From NCBI RefSeq assembly GCF_000422885.1, contig NZ_KE383942.1:65353-129352 (forward strand): a DNA stretch of 64,000 nt, given 5' to 3'. The stretch's first letter is position 1. The number at the start of each line of letters is the position of its first letter. Origin of the DNA: Ottowia thiooxydans DSM 14619 (lineage in GTDB: Bacteria; Pseudomonadota; Gammaproteobacteria; Burkholderiales; Burkholderiaceae_C). The notes beneath the pieces are model-generated. The model was not told where the DNA came from, did no database searches, and saw nothing but the letters and a program-made list of their open reading frames with translations. Below are positions 36,844 through 45,987 of this stretch, one piece after another. Position numbers and translations under genes: made by a program.

Positions 36844-36901
36844 CATTTCAGAAGAGTTAACCGATTCGGGCTCTCCATCCCTCGAAACCTAATACTTCAT
36901 T

Positions 36902-36939
36902 AAAAAAACGCGTTGATCCCACGGACCAACGCGTTTTTT
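36902..36939. terminator. Bidirectional terminator at the end of the 11-gene operon
   Basis: AACGCGTTG (36907-36915) and CAACGCGTT (36927-36935) with A-run before and T-run after. It lies 18 bp beyond the FAH stop, so it ends the minus-strand operon and also blocks readthrough from the tRNA side. Confidence 0.88.
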
Positions 36940-36957
36940 CTTGGGCGCTCCCAGCCG

Positions 36958-37653
36958 TCAGACCATCTTCACGCGCAGGTCGGTCAGGCCGGTGATGCGT
37001 CCTTCCATGGTGTCGCCTGTCACCACGGCGGCTACGCCCTCAGGTGTACCGGTGTAGATCAGATCGCCCGGCTGCAGCTCCCAAGCGCTGGAGAGGTGTT
37101 CGATGGTTTCCGAGATGTTCCAGATGAGCTTGTGAATGTGGCTGTGCTGGCGGTCGCTGCCGTTGACGGTGATGGAAATTTCTGCGTTGACGATGTCACC
37201 CGCGGCTTGCGCTGGAGTGATCGGGCCGATGGGCGCGCTCAGATCAAAGCCCTTGCCTATGCACCATGGGCGGCCTTGCTTTTTCATGTCGTTTTGCAGA
37301 TCGCGCCGTGTCATGTCCAGGCCGACCGCATAACCGTACACGTGCGACATTGCGTCGGCGGCTTTGATGTTCTTGCCACCCTTGCCGATGGCGACGACCA
37401 ACTCGATTTCATGGTGCAGGTTCTTCGTCAGTGACGGGTAGGGCATTTGGCCAGTTTCGCCCGCGGGGACTACCAGCACCGTATCTGCCGGCTTGAGAAA
37501 GAAGAACGGAGGCTCGCGGCCTGTGAAACCCATTTCCTTGGCGTGGTCCTCGTAGTTGCGGCCAACGCAATACACGCGGTGTACGGGGAACAATTCGCTT
37601 TGGCCGACGATGGGAACGCCGGTGGTGGGAGTGGGGGAAAAAAGGTAGCTCAT
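36958..37653 (-). CDS. Fumarylacetoacetate-hydrolase-family protein (fumarylpyruvate hydrolase-like)
   Basis: A 231-residue cytosolic metal-dependent C-C hydrolase or related isomerase/decarboxylase. Signature motifs are VYCVGRNYEDHAKEMG, FLKPADTVL, HHEIELVVAIGKGG with the metal-binding Glu pair, GLDMTRRDLQ, and IYTGTPEGV. This short form matches fumarylpyruvate hydrolases of the gentisate route and similar acylpyruvases. It is the last gene of the minus-strand operon, suggesting that the pathway ends in a 2,4-dioxo or acylpyruvate compound; that is inference. Confidence 0.9.
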   Translation of the reverse strand: MSYLFSPTPTTGVPIVGQSELFPVHRVYCVGRNYEDHAKEMGFTGREPPFFFLKPADTVLVVPAGETGQMPYPSLTKNLHHEIELVVAIGKGGKNIKAADAMSHVYGYAVGLDMTRRDLQNDMKKQGRPWCIGKGFDLSAPIGPITPAQAAGDIVNAEISITVNGSDRQHSHIHKLIWNISETIEHLSSAWELQPGDLIYTGTPEGVAAVVTGDTMEGRITGLTDLRVKMV

Positions 37654-37680
37654 GGTGGTGAAGTTACTTAAGGACAGAAA

Positions 37681-38616
37681 TCAGTTGATGGATGCGTGCA
37701 ACATTGTGGGCAGGTAGGCCTGCACCAGTTCTGGCGGCAATTGCGAAAGTGAGTGTTGACGTACTTCTGCGGTGGCCTGCTGCAGGCCGGCCATGTCCAG
37801 GGCCTCCATGCCCTTGACGTGCACGCCGAGCGATTGCAAGCGGGTCAGCGCCGATGCATCTTGCTCGGCGGCGCTGGCGCGTTGCTGGACGGTCGCTTCG
37901 TTCACGGCCTGCTGGAGTGTCTCACGCTGTGCCGGGTTGAGCCTTTCGTACCAGCTGCGTGGGCACACCAGTAGCAGAACGCCAAAGAAGTGGCCGGTCA
38001 GGCTCACGTGAGGGTGGTGTTTCCACAGCTCGAACGTGAGCAGATTCGTCAAGGGGTTTTCCTGTGCGTCCACTGTGCGGTCTTGGACGACGCGCACCAG
38101 GTCTTTCACGTCGGTTGTGATCGCCTTGAAGCCCAGGGCCGAGAGGGAGCGGCGGTACAACTCGCTATCGAGTGTGCGGATCACCAGGCCCTGGCAATCT
38201 TCGGGCGCGGTGATAGAGCGCACCGCATTGGAGATGTGGCGAAAGCCGTTGTCCCAGAACCCCAGCACGTGCAACCCGCTCTGCTTCGCTACCGCATTTC
38301 GCAGCAGGTTGCCGGCCTCGCCGTCCAGTGCGGCTAGCGCGGCTGCGCGGTCCTGTACGGAAAAGGGCAGGTCGAGAACGGCCAGTTCGGGTACGCGGGC
38401 CGACAGGTAGCCCGAGGCCATGTAGCCGATGTGCCGCTCGCCGTTTTCAAGCGAGGCGAACAGCGAAGCAGCACTTTCGCCCAGCGCGGTCACATCGGGC
38501 ACCAGGTGAGGGGTACCCACGGTGGAGCCGTCCAGCCGGCGCGCGAGCGTGGTGAGCGCCGCCGTGAGGATGGAGGCACTTCCCTGATAACCCGCCAAGT
38601 AGAAGGTGGTTTTCAT
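37681..38616 (-). CDS. DctP-like TRAP solute-binding protein without a signal peptide
   Basis: A 311-residue protein of the DctP fold: LGESAASLFASLENGERHIGY, LGFWDNGFRHISN, GLVIRTLDSELY with the ligand-binding Arg, and VDAQENPLTNL. Normal family members begin with an export signal; this one starts MKTTFYLAGYQGSASIL, going straight into the first strand. Upstream in-frame codons give no signal either. The start ATG overlaps the preceding stop (ATGA). No DctQ/DctM membrane genes are nearby. It may be a cytoplasmic ligand binder, a start-less relic, or exported unusually. Confidence 0.85.
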   Translation of the reverse strand: MKTTFYLAGYQGSASILTAALTTLARRLDGSTVGTPHLVPDVTALGESAASLFASLENGERHIGYMASGYLSARVPELAVLDLPFSVQDRAAALAALDGEAGNLLRNAVAKQSGLHVLGFWDNGFRHISNAVRSITAPEDCQGLVIRTLDSELYRRSLSALGFKAITTDVKDLVRVVQDRTVDAQENPLTNLLTFELWKHHPHVSLTGHFFGVLLLVCPRSWYERLNPAQRETLQQAVNEATVQQRASAAEQDASALTRLQSLGVHVKGMEALDMAGLQQATAEVRQHSLSQLPPELVQAYLPTMLHASIN

Positions 38617-39578
38617 GCTGGGTCTTCGGATGGGCTGATGCTGGTGGTGCGGCAGCGGGCAATGGCTTCTACGATAAACGAATTATCTCGGGCTGAGTCG
38701 CCCCGGGCGACACAGCCTTCAAGCAAATCGGCGTAAATGTTGGCAAAAGGCAGTGCCTGCCCGCGGACTGCGGCTTGCTCCAGAATAAGGCGGAAATCCT
38801 TCAGGCTTTGGTCGACCTTGCCTTGTAGTGGCTCGAACTGGCGCGTGGCCATCATTCGGCCTTTGACCTGCATCACCCGCGAATATGCGGCTGAACCAAT
38901 CAGCACATCGAGGAAGCGCTCAGGATCCAATCCCAGTTCACTGGCAAAAACGAGGCCTTCTGCCAACGCGCTGCGGTTCAGCCCTAGTACCAGGTTCACT
39001 GCCAGCTTGGCGCGACTGCCGTTGCCCACGGGGCCGAGGATGTGCCTTGATGAGCATAGCGCATCCAGAACTGGAGTCGCGCGCTGCAAGTCTGCCTCGG
39101 CGCCTGCTACTAGCCCGACAGCCTCGCCACGCGCCAATGTTCCACTGGTGCCTGAGATGGGCATTTCGGCAAAGGGCAGGCCGGCTGCGGCGCAGCGCTG
39201 CGCCAGCGCGGCCATCCGGTCCGGATCGCACGTGCTCACGCACAAGACCACGGGCTTGCGGCCGGCCTTCTGTGCTGCATTCAGCAAGCCGCTATCGCCT
39301 TCCACTACCTGCTCAACCTGTGTGGTGTCGAATACCGCCAGCACGACCACGTCGCAGGTGACCAGGTCGGCCAGTTCCGCGGCGGCGACACGACCAGGAC
39401 CGGTAAAAGCCGCCCGGCGGGCCGGATCGACGTCATAGCCAGCCAGCGACAGGCCGGCACCTCCCAGGCGAGTGGCACAAGCCGTGCCCATCAGACCCAA
39501 GCCGACAATGCCGATCCGTAAGGCCGTCTCAGGCGTGGCCGGAGGTGCCGCGGTTGATGCGGTCCTGGCTTGCATCAC
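38613..39578 (-). CDS. NAD(P)-dependent beta-hydroxyacid dehydrogenase
   Basis: A 321-residue enzyme of the 3-hydroxyisobutyrate/tartronate-semialdehyde reductase family. Rossmann motif GIVGLGLMGTACA (23-35), substrate segment MPISGTSGTLARG (Thr for the second Gly of the usual SGG), and catalytic Lys191 and Asn195 in GNGSRAKLAVNLVLG. It would interconvert a beta-hydroxyacid and its semialdehyde, fitting the aldehyde dehydrogenase in the same operon. ATGA overlaps tie it to the Bug gene before and the DctP gene after. Confidence 0.9.
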   Translation of the reverse strand: MMQARTASTAAPPATPETALRIGIVGLGLMGTACATRLGGAGLSLAGYDVDPARRAAFTGPGRVAAAELADLVTCDVVVLAVFDTTQVEQVVEGDSGLLNAAQKAGRKPVVLCVSTCDPDRMAALAQRCAAAGLPFAEMPISGTSGTLARGEAVGLVAGAEADLQRATPVLDALCSSRHILGPVGNGSRAKLAVNLVLGLNRSALAEGLVFASELGLDPERFLDVLIGSAAYSRVMQVKGRMMATRQFEPLQGKVDQSLKDFRLILEQAAVRGQALPFANIYADLLEGCVARGDSARDNSFIVEAIARCRTTSISPSEDPA

Positions 39579-40564
39579 TCCGCCTTGATGCCGGCATCGC
39601 GAATCGCTTTGCCGATGCGGGCATGGCCTGTGCGAGTGAGTTCACCCAGTTGTGCCGGTGTGGAAGCTACAGGATCCAGGCCCAACCCCAGCAGGCGATC
39701 GCGCACACCCGGGTCTGCCAGGGCGCGTGCCACCTCCGCATTGAGTCGATCGACGATGGCTTTGGGCGTTCCCTTGGGCGCATAGAGGCCGAGCCAGGTT
39801 GAGAAGTTGAAGGCTGGCATGCCGGCTTCGGTGAAGGTGGGCACGTCGGGCAAGAGGCTGGATCGGCGCTCTGCCGGTTGGGCCAGCGGGCGCAGCTTTC
39901 CGTCTTTGATCAGGGGCAGGGCCACCGAGATCGCGGAGAACATCAATGGCACTTGCCCGCCAGCCACGTCCACTGTGGCTTGTGTGGCGCCTTTGTAGGG
40001 CACGTGCGTCAACTGCAATTTGTTGGCGGAGGAAAACAGCTCCATTGCAACATGATGCGGGCTGCCGTTGCCACCGGAGGCGTAGTCCAGTTTGCGCGGT
40101 TGAGCCCGGGCTTGCGCCACCAGTTCTGTCACGTTCTTGGCGGCGTTGTTATTGGCCACCAACACCCAGGCGATGTTGGCCATGCGGCTGACCGGTTCGA
40201 AGTCGTTCAGGGGGTCGAAGCTGGTTTTGGCGGCCAGGTTGACGGCGTAGTTCAGCACGCTATCTGTGATGCCACCCAGTACATAGCCGTCAGGTGCGGC
40301 GCGAGCGATGCGGTCAGCGCCGACCAGCCCTGAGGCACCGGGCTGATTCTCGACGGCGAAGCTGGCACCCATGTTCTCGCCAACCTTGGCCAGGACGACG
40401 CGGGTACCCACATCGGCCGCACTGCCGGCTTGCAAGGGAACGATCACCTGGATCGGTTTGCTTGGGTAGCTGGCCTGTGCTTGAACTGCGACAGGCGCAG
40501 CAAGCACCAACAACAGGGGGGCCACCAGAATGCTGCGGCGTGATCGGGTGAAGGGAATGTGCAT
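39575..40564 (-). CDS. Bug/TctC-family solute-binding protein (Bug-2)
   Basis: A 329-residue precursor with a Sec signal ending VQAQA. Mature motifs: IQVIVPLQAGSAADVGTR, VENQPGASG, PDGYVLGG, HVPYKGA, LPDVPTFTEAG. The ligand loop has LQAGSAAD instead of the PYxPGGxxD form seen in many relatives. Bug-4 of the same operon reads PLAAGSAVD and Bug-3 PLAVGSASD, so the three form a subgroup likely to bind similar ligands. Coupled by ATGA to the dehydrogenase. Confidence 0.92.
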   Translation of the reverse strand: MHIPFTRSRRSILVAPLLLVLAAPVAVQAQASYPSKPIQVIVPLQAGSAADVGTRVVLAKVGENMGASFAVENQPGASGLVGADRIARAAPDGYVLGGITDSVLNYAVNLAAKTSFDPLNDFEPVSRMANIAWVLVANNNAAKNVTELVAQARAQPRKLDYASGGNGSPHHVAMELFSSANKLQLTHVPYKGATQATVDVAGGQVPLMFSAISVALPLIKDGKLRPLAQPAERRSSLLPDVPTFTEAGMPAFNFSTWLGLYAPKGTPKAIVDRLNAEVARALADPGVRDRLLGLGLDPVASTPAQLGELTRTGHARIGKAIRDAGIKAE

Positions 40565-40656
40565 GTTTGTCTCTGTTGAATAGTTTTGTTGAACGGCCGG
40601 GTTGAATGCTTATTTCGGGCGAGCGAAGCGCTCCTCGCACCAAAGCGCTGCCTGTG

Positions 40657-41622
40657 TCATTCCTTCATGCCGGCGTCTGCCACAACCTTGGCCATGCGGG
40701 CGTGGTCTTTCGCCATGTAGTCACGCATCTGGGTGGGCGTCATGACGGAAGGATCGATGCCGTTGTCGGCCAGGCGCTTGACCGTGTCGGGGTTGCGTAG
40801 CACTTTGGTCAGTTCTCCGGCGATGCGGTTGACCACGTCGTCCGGCGTAGCGGCCGGCGCGACGATGCCTATCCAGGAGGCATAGTCGTAGCCCGGCACG
40901 CCCTGCTCAGCCACGGTGGGGACATCCGCCATCACAGGCGTGCGCTGGGCACCAGCTACGGCGATAGCGCGCAGCTTGCCGGCCTTCACCAGGGGCAGCA
41001 CGGTGCCAATGGCGTTGAACATGACCTGCACCTCGCCGCCGGCCACACCCACTGCGGCCGGGCTGGCACCTTTGTAGGGCACGTGCAGCATTTTGGTGCC
41101 GGTGGCCACTTCGAGCATGCTCATGGCAATGTGCTGGGCGCTGCCGACGCCGCCGCTTGCATAGCTCACCTTGCCCGGGTTCGCCTTCACGTAGGCGATC
41201 AGTTCCTGCACGCTGTTCACCGGCAGAGAGGGGTTCACAACCAGCGCGGTGGGCAGCACCGCCACCATGCCAACCGGCTTGAAGCTCTTGACTGGATCGA
41301 AGGGCACTTTGCGCAGGTGCGGCAGCACGCCGAGGATGGCGTTGTTGCAGCCGCACAGGGTGTTTCCGTCTGGCGTGGCGCGGGCTACCTTTTCTGCCCC
41401 AATGGCGCCGGACGCGCCGGTCTGGTTTTCGATCACGATAGGCTGGCTTAGCGCTGTGGCCAGCTTATCCGTGACGATGCGCAGTGCGACGTCTGAGGCG
41501 CTTCCTACGGCCAGCGGCGTGACCACAGTCACGGTCTCCCCGGCAGCCCATGCGGGCGGTAAGGTGGCCATAGTGAGGCACAGGGTGGTAGTGCGCGCGA
41601 TGCGCGTCAGCAGAGATGCCAT
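40657..41622 (-). CDS. Bug/TctC-family solute-binding protein (Bug-3)
   Basis: A 321-residue precursor, signal ending AWAAG. Motifs: VTPLAVGSASDVALR, VIENQTGASG, TPDGNTLCGCNN, HVPYKGASPAA, MADVPTVAEQG. The CGC pair in the ligand-facing loop is unusual for the family and could form a disulfide. It lies directly before Bug-2 (92 bp) with no other gene between, so two paralogues are expressed together. Confidence 0.92.
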   Translation of the reverse strand: MASLLTRIARTTTLCLTMATLPPAWAAGETVTVVTPLAVGSASDVALRIVTDKLATALSQPIVIENQTGASGAIGAEKVARATPDGNTLCGCNNAILGVLPHLRKVPFDPVKSFKPVGMVAVLPTALVVNPSLPVNSVQELIAYVKANPGKVSYASGGVGSAQHIAMSMLEVATGTKMLHVPYKGASPAAVGVAGGEVQVMFNAIGTVLPLVKAGKLRAIAVAGAQRTPVMADVPTVAEQGVPGYDYASWIGIVAPAATPDDVVNRIAGELTKVLRNPDTVKRLADNGIDPSVMTPTQMRDYMAKDHARMAKVVADAGMKE

Positions 41623-41672
41623 GAAGATGTCTCCTTCGATTTTTTGTTCTCGGGGCAGGGCGTGTGGCCTTC

Positions 41673-42434
41673 TCAGAGCATCACGCGGCCACCATTGGTG
41701 TCAAGGTTGACGCCGGTTACGAAGCCGGCGCCGTCGGATGCCAAATACAGCATGGCGGCGACGTGGTCATCCACCTGCGCCAGCCGGCGCAGCGGCACTT
41801 GCGAGGCGATACGCTCCACGTCCTCGGCGGTGCGCAGGGCAGCCACGCGCGGGGTCAGCGTGGTGAGCGGGGCGATGGTGTTGGCGGTCACGCCATGCGG
41901 GCCCAACTCGTACGCGAGAAAGCGCGTCAGCTGGGTGACGCCGGCTTTGGCAGCGCCGTATGCCGGGGATGAGGCCGCATGTACTGTCCGGCCCGAGATG
42001 GACGTCACGTTGATGATGCGCCCGGCCTTTGATGCCTTCAGGGCCGGGATGGCGGCGCGGCAGCAAAGGAACACGCTGCGCAGGTTGAGCGCTACCGTGG
42101 CGTCCCATTCGGCGATGTCCATCTGCTCCACAGTGAGCAGCTTCTTGTAGCCGCCGGCGCAGTTGACCAGCACATCGATACCGTGGCTGGCTGCGGCGAT
42201 CTCGGCGAATGTCGCAATAACAGCCGCCTCGTCCGTGATGTCCACAGCCAAGCCTGCGGCGCTAGCGCCAGTTTGCAGACCGGCAGCGATCTCGCGCACA
42301 CGCTCACCATCGATGTCCAGGAGAAAGACGTGCGCGCCCTGCGCTGCGAAAGCCTGCGCTGCTGCGGCACCGATGCCGCCGGCGGCGCCGGTAACCACGA
42401 CGCTGCGACCGGATAGTTCGGGGTACTGCGGCAT
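41673..42434 (-). CDS. Short-chain dehydrogenase/reductase
   Basis: A 253-residue classical SDR. Cofactor motif TGAAGGIG (15-22), Asp40 after strand 2 (favouring NAD), NCAGG (91-95), and catalytic Ser145 or Ser147, Tyr159 and Lys163 (YGAAK). The C-terminus GFVTGVNLDTNGG is standard. ATG at 42434 is chosen; a longer frame to 42617 runs into the VOC gene and is not SDR-like. It would oxidise a secondary alcohol in the operon's pathway. Confidence 0.92.
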   Translation of the reverse strand: MPQYPELSGRSVVVTGAAGGIGAAAAQAFAAQGAHVFLLDIDGERVREIAAGLQTGASAAGLAVDITDEAAVIATFAEIAAASHGIDVLVNCAGGYKKLLTVEQMDIAEWDATVALNLRSVFLCCRAAIPALKASKAGRIINVTSISGRTVHAASSPAYGAAKAGVTQLTRFLAYELGPHGVTANTIAPLTTLTPRVAALRTAEDVERIASQVPLRRLAQVDDHVAAMLYLASDGAGFVTGVNLDTNGGRVML

Positions 42435-42471
42435 CACGCTTTCCGGGTTCCAGTGGAAGTGTCTGTGCAGC

Positions 42472-43023
42472 TCATCGGGGCGACGTGCCGGCGTTGGACT
42501 GCGGCTGATTGCTGTTGTCGGTGTCAGCTTCCTTGAACTCCGGATTGACGCCGGCATCAGTCCACTCGGGTACGCGGCCCATGCGAGCTGCTTCGTGCCA
42601 GGCGAAGTTGAGCTCAATCTTCAGGCCGTTGATGGGCTCGCGCATGAACAGCTGATAGAGGTTGGAGTTGTGCGCTTTGCGTTCGCTGAAATCCACGCCG
42701 TTGCGGGTAAGGCGTTCAATGAACTCTTCGATACCGTCGCAGTTCAGACAGAGGTGATCAATGCGGCCTGAGCCCAGTGCGCCCGCGGCGGAGAAGTCGC
42801 GGTCCCCGTCGGAGGGGGTTTTCAGGTACGTGTCCTGGTGTTCGGAGTGGCGCGCTTTTCCGATGTGGATCACATCCTGCTCGCCGATGTAGAGCCAATA
42901 CACCGGAAAGCCAAACTCGGGGTGGTAGCCACTGCGAAAACCGAGGTTTTCCACGAACCAGTCGCGCGTGGCATCAGGGTCGTGTGTGAGGATGAGCGCG
43001 TGCTCCAGAAATCGAAGTCCCAT
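42472..43023 (-). CDS. VOC-family (glyoxalase/extradiol-like) protein
   Basis: A 183-residue vicinal-oxygen-chelate protein. First beta-alpha-beta module: LRFLEHALILTHDPDATRDWF, with a likely metal His8. Second module: GRIDHLCLNCDGIEEFIERL, with His about 91, then MREPINGLKIELNF with a C-terminal Glu ligand. Metal ligands fit lyases, isomerases and extradiol dioxygenases alike. The last 25 residues are a polar tail (ADTDNSNQPQSNAG). Lies between an SDR and a cupin gene. Confidence 0.87.
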   Translation of the reverse strand: MGLRFLEHALILTHDPDATRDWFVENLGFRSGYHPEFGFPVYWLYIGEQDVIHIGKARHSEHQDTYLKTPSDGDRDFSAAGALGSGRIDHLCLNCDGIEEFIERLTRNGVDFSERKAHNSNLYQLFMREPINGLKIELNFAWHEAARMGRVPEWTDAGVNPEFKEADTDNSNQPQSNAGTSPR

Positions 43024-43050
43024 GGCGATGTCTCCAGCGTGTGGTGGTTT

Positions 43051-43461
43051 TTATTTGGCGTGTTCTGATGAGACCGGATTCGTTACCCCGGTGTCGATCA
43101 CTGTTCGCGTGGCGTGAACCGATGCGTAGATCCAGAGGATCTTCATGGGCTCCGTCTCTGACATATTGCGAAAACGGTGCGGCACGTTCGGAGGAATGAA
43201 GGTGGTGTCCAGGGGTTTGAGTTCCTGCACATCCCCATCGATGTCAAGGTAGGCGTTGCCGCTCAGCAGCATCACGCTTTCTTCGCAGTTGTGGCTGTGA
43301 AACGGAATCGCGGTGCCGCCGCTGAATTCGGTAATGCCGTTGATGAAGCCCGTGGCACCGATTGAAGGCAGCACCAGTGGCGTGGTGCGGGCACCACCTC
43401 CCCTGTCGTGGCTCTTGATCTCGTCGGGGCGCAGCACAGCGTATTTGGTAGCGGTGGTCAT
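43051..43461 (-). CDS. Small cupin-domain protein
   Basis: A 136-residue single-cupin protein. Cupin motif 1 is PFHSHNCEESVMLLSG, with two His and a Glu available for metal. Motif 2 is PPNVPHRFRN, with the last His. It could be a small dioxygenase, isomerase or ligand sensor. ATG at 43461 is preferred; the longer frame is antisense to the aldehyde dehydrogenase gene. Confidence 0.88.
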   Translation of the reverse strand: MTTATKYAVLRPDEIKSHDRGGGARTTPLVLPSIGATGFINGITEFSGGTAIPFHSHNCEESVMLLSGNAYLDIDGDVQELKPLDTTFIPPNVPHRFRNMSETEPMKILWIYASVHATRTVIDTGVTNPVSSEHAK

Positions 43462-43480
43462 GGGACTCCTTGTGTTGTCG

Positions 43481-44857
43481 TCAAGTGCGTGCGGGGCCGG
43501 TCCACACGGTTTTGGTGTTGGTGAACTCGGCCAAGCCCAGCTTGCCCAGTTCGCGGCCGTAACCAGATTCTTTGATGCCGCCAAATGGAAGGCGAGGGTC
43601 AGAAGCCACCAGGCCGTTGATGAAGACGGCACCGGCCTCAATGTGGCGGGAGAGTTTCCTGGCGCGCTCAAGGTCGCTCGTCCAAAGCGCTGCGCCCAGC
43701 CCGAAGTTCGTTGCATTCGCAATCCGCACGGCCTCATCGGCATCGCTCACTCGCAGGATCGCGGCCGCGGGTCCGAATGTTTCCTCTTGCGCCGCGACCA
43801 TTTCGGGCGTCACGTGATCCAGCACCGTGGGTTGGTAGAACGCGCCCGGGCCTTCCACTGGCGATCCGCCCAGCAACAAACGGGCACCTTGCCGCACGCT
43901 CGCCTGAACCTGTGCGTGCAACTCATCGCGCAGGTGGCGTTTGGCCATGGAGCCTTGTGTGCTGCGCGCTTGCATGGGATCATCAACGACCAGTTTGCGC
44001 GCGCCCTCGCAGAATGCTTCTACAAACCGCTCAGCCACAGCCTGCTCAACAATGAAGCGTTTGGCGGAAATGCAGCTTTGCCCAGTGTTCTGGAAGCGGG
44101 CCTTCACTGCCACTGCAGCGGCCGCTTCGATGTCAGCATCGGCCAGCACGATGAATGGGTCTGAGCCGCCTAGCTCCAGCACTTGCTTCTTTAAAGCCGC
44201 ACCCGCCTGCGAGGCAATCTTGCGTCCTGCAGGGGTTGAGCCCGTGAAGGTAACCGCAGAAATGCGTGGGTCCGCGATGAGTCCGGCTACCTCACCGGAG
44301 CCCACCAGCAGCGTGCTGAATAGCCCAGCGGGCGCGCCCGCATGTTTGAACACGCCTTCAAGGGCCAGCGCGCACTGCGGCACATTGCTCGCATGTTTGA
44401 GCACCATGGCATTGCCGCCTGCGAGCACCGGCGCCGCTGCACGCATCACCTGCCAGTACGGATAGTTCCACGGCATGACGGCGAGCACGGTACCGATGGG
44501 GTCGTACACGATGCGGCTGTCGGTGGCACTGCTGTTCACCACTTCGTCCGCCAGGAAGCCGGGTGCGGCTTCGGCATAGAAGTCAAAATTCCAGGCGCAT
44601 TTTTCCACTTCGCCCACTGCTTCACTCAGAGGCTTACCCATCTCCAGGGTGGCCAGCGGCGCGAGCTCGGAGCTTTGTGCTCGCAGCGTTTGCGCCACGC
44701 GGCGCAGCAAGGCCATGCGCTCCGCGATGGGCGTTTTCGCCCATTCGCGTTGCGCCTTCGAAGTCTCCGACAGTTTCCGGTCTATGGTGGCTGCGTCGTG
44801 GGCGTCGAATTGCGCCAGTACGTCTTCAGTGGCGGGATTGATGGACGCGATGCTCAT
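43481..44857 (-). CDS. NAD(P)-dependent aldehyde dehydrogenase, succinate-semialdehyde type
   Basis: A 458-residue ALDH of the Sad/GabD group: MPWNYPYWQVMRAAAPVL at the cofactor cleft, FTGSTPAGRKI, Glu228 in LELGGSDPFIV, and catalytic Cys262 in NTGQSCISAKRF. The C-terminal segment LPFGGIKESGYGRELG is typical of succinate-semialdehyde dehydrogenases. It would oxidise a semialdehyde to the acid entering central metabolism. The stop overlaps the start of the cupin run by only 19 bp, and its own start overlaps the Ldh gene (ATGA). Confidence 0.92.
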   Translation of the reverse strand: MSIASINPATEDVLAQFDAHDAATIDRKLSETSKAQREWAKTPIAERMALLRRVAQTLRAQSSELAPLATLEMGKPLSEAVGEVEKCAWNFDFYAEAAPGFLADEVVNSSATDSRIVYDPIGTVLAVMPWNYPYWQVMRAAAPVLAGGNAMVLKHASNVPQCALALEGVFKHAGAPAGLFSTLLVGSGEVAGLIADPRISAVTFTGSTPAGRKIASQAGAALKKQVLELGGSDPFIVLADADIEAAAAVAVKARFQNTGQSCISAKRFIVEQAVAERFVEAFCEGARKLVVDDPMQARSTQGSMAKRHLRDELHAQVQASVRQGARLLLGGSPVEGPGAFYQPTVLDHVTPEMVAAQEETFGPAAAILRVSDADEAVRIANATNFGLGAALWTSDLERARKLSRHIEAGAVFINGLVASDPRLPFGGIKESGYGRELGKLGLAEFTNTKTVWTGPART

Positions 44858-45921
44858 GCTAAAGCCGTTTCTTTCAAGGCGGGGATTCCGAGTTGCGTGG
44901 CCAGGGTGTGAAGTTCGCTCATGACTCCGGCAGAGACGGGGATACCGCCTTCGCGATATCGGGCGCGTTTTTCATGGCTTTGCTCACCGGGCAACCAGAT
45001 GCGCTCCACGCCAGGCAGGCGTGCGCTGTCGCGGATGTCGCGCACCAGCCGGTCGACGTTGTGCTTAAACACCTGGGGATCGCCAAACGCGGACAGATCG
45101 ATCACGAGGATGGCCTGGCCCGTGTTGGTAACGGTTTTGAAATCAGCGTTGAAATCGATCACATCACGACCCATGGCTGCGCCACCCAGAGTGCCTGCCA
45201 ACAGCCCCACAATGAGCGCGAGGCCATAGCCTTTATGTGCGCCGATGGGCAGCAGAAAGCCTTCGTTCGAGCGGTTGGGGTCGAGCAAGGGCTTGCCTTC
45301 GCGATCAATCATCCAGCCTTCTGGCATGGGCTCGCCTCGCTTGGCTTTTGCCTTGACCTTGCCGTAGGCGGCTACGGTGGTGGCCATGTCCAACACTACC
45401 GGTGGTTCTTCCTCCGTGGGAATGCCTGCGGCGATCGGGTTGGTGGACAGCAACATGTCCATGCCGCCCCATGGTGGCAGGTGGTTCGCGTTGCCGACCG
45501 CGAAGTACAGGCCCAGCATGTCGTGCTCTAACGGACGGCGTGCGTAGAGCGAAGCCGGGCCCGCGTGGTTGCTGTAGCGCGTACTGACCCAGGCCACGCC
45601 GCAGGTGCGGGCTTTTTCAATCGCGATGTCCACCGCTTTGCTGACCACAAGGTGGCCCATGCCGTTGTCTCCGTCCACCACAGCCATGGCGGGTCGTTCT
45701 TCAACGATTCGGATTTCCGGTTGCTTGTTGATGCCGCCAGCCTGGATGCGCTTGATGTATTGCGGCAGCCGGATCACGCCGTGACCGTCGGAGCCTTGCA
45801 GGTCGGCTTCGGTCATGAGCCGCGCCACTTGCGCGGCGTCTGCGTCCGGCAGGCCTTGTTGGGCAAAGGCCGAGTGAATGAATTGCTGCAGCGCTTGTGC
45901 AGTGACGATGGATGGTGTCAT
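44854..45921 (-). CDS. Ldh-family (malate/L-sulfolactate/diketogulonate-type) oxidoreductase
   Basis: A 355-residue NAD(P)-dependent dehydrogenase of the Ldh2/YiaK family, unrelated to Rossmann LDH. Conserved DLQGSDGHGVIRLPQY (40-55), VSTRYSNHAGPA with catalytic His119, LSTNPIAAGIP, MATTVAAYGKV and LPIGAHKGYGLAL. Enzymes of this family interconvert 2-hydroxy and 2-oxo acids, or reduce cyclic imino acids. Second gene of the operon; coupled by ATGA to the aldehyde dehydrogenase. Confidence 0.92.
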   Translation of the reverse strand: MTPSIVTAQALQQFIHSAFAQQGLPDADAAQVARLMTEADLQGSDGHGVIRLPQYIKRIQAGGINKQPEIRIVEERPAMAVVDGDNGMGHLVVSKAVDIAIEKARTCGVAWVSTRYSNHAGPASLYARRPLEHDMLGLYFAVGNANHLPPWGGMDMLLSTNPIAAGIPTEEEPPVVLDMATTVAAYGKVKAKAKRGEPMPEGWMIDREGKPLLDPNRSNEGFLLPIGAHKGYGLALIVGLLAGTLGGAAMGRDVIDFNADFKTVTNTGQAILVIDLSAFGDPQVFKHNVDRLVRDIRDSARLPGVERIWLPGEQSHEKRARYREGGIPVSAGVMSELHTLATQLGIPALKETALA

Positions 45922-45987
45922 GTGGACGAAGGTGTTAGGAAGAGGTTGCTTGACGCGGGCGCGTTGGGCATTGGTGTAAACACACCG

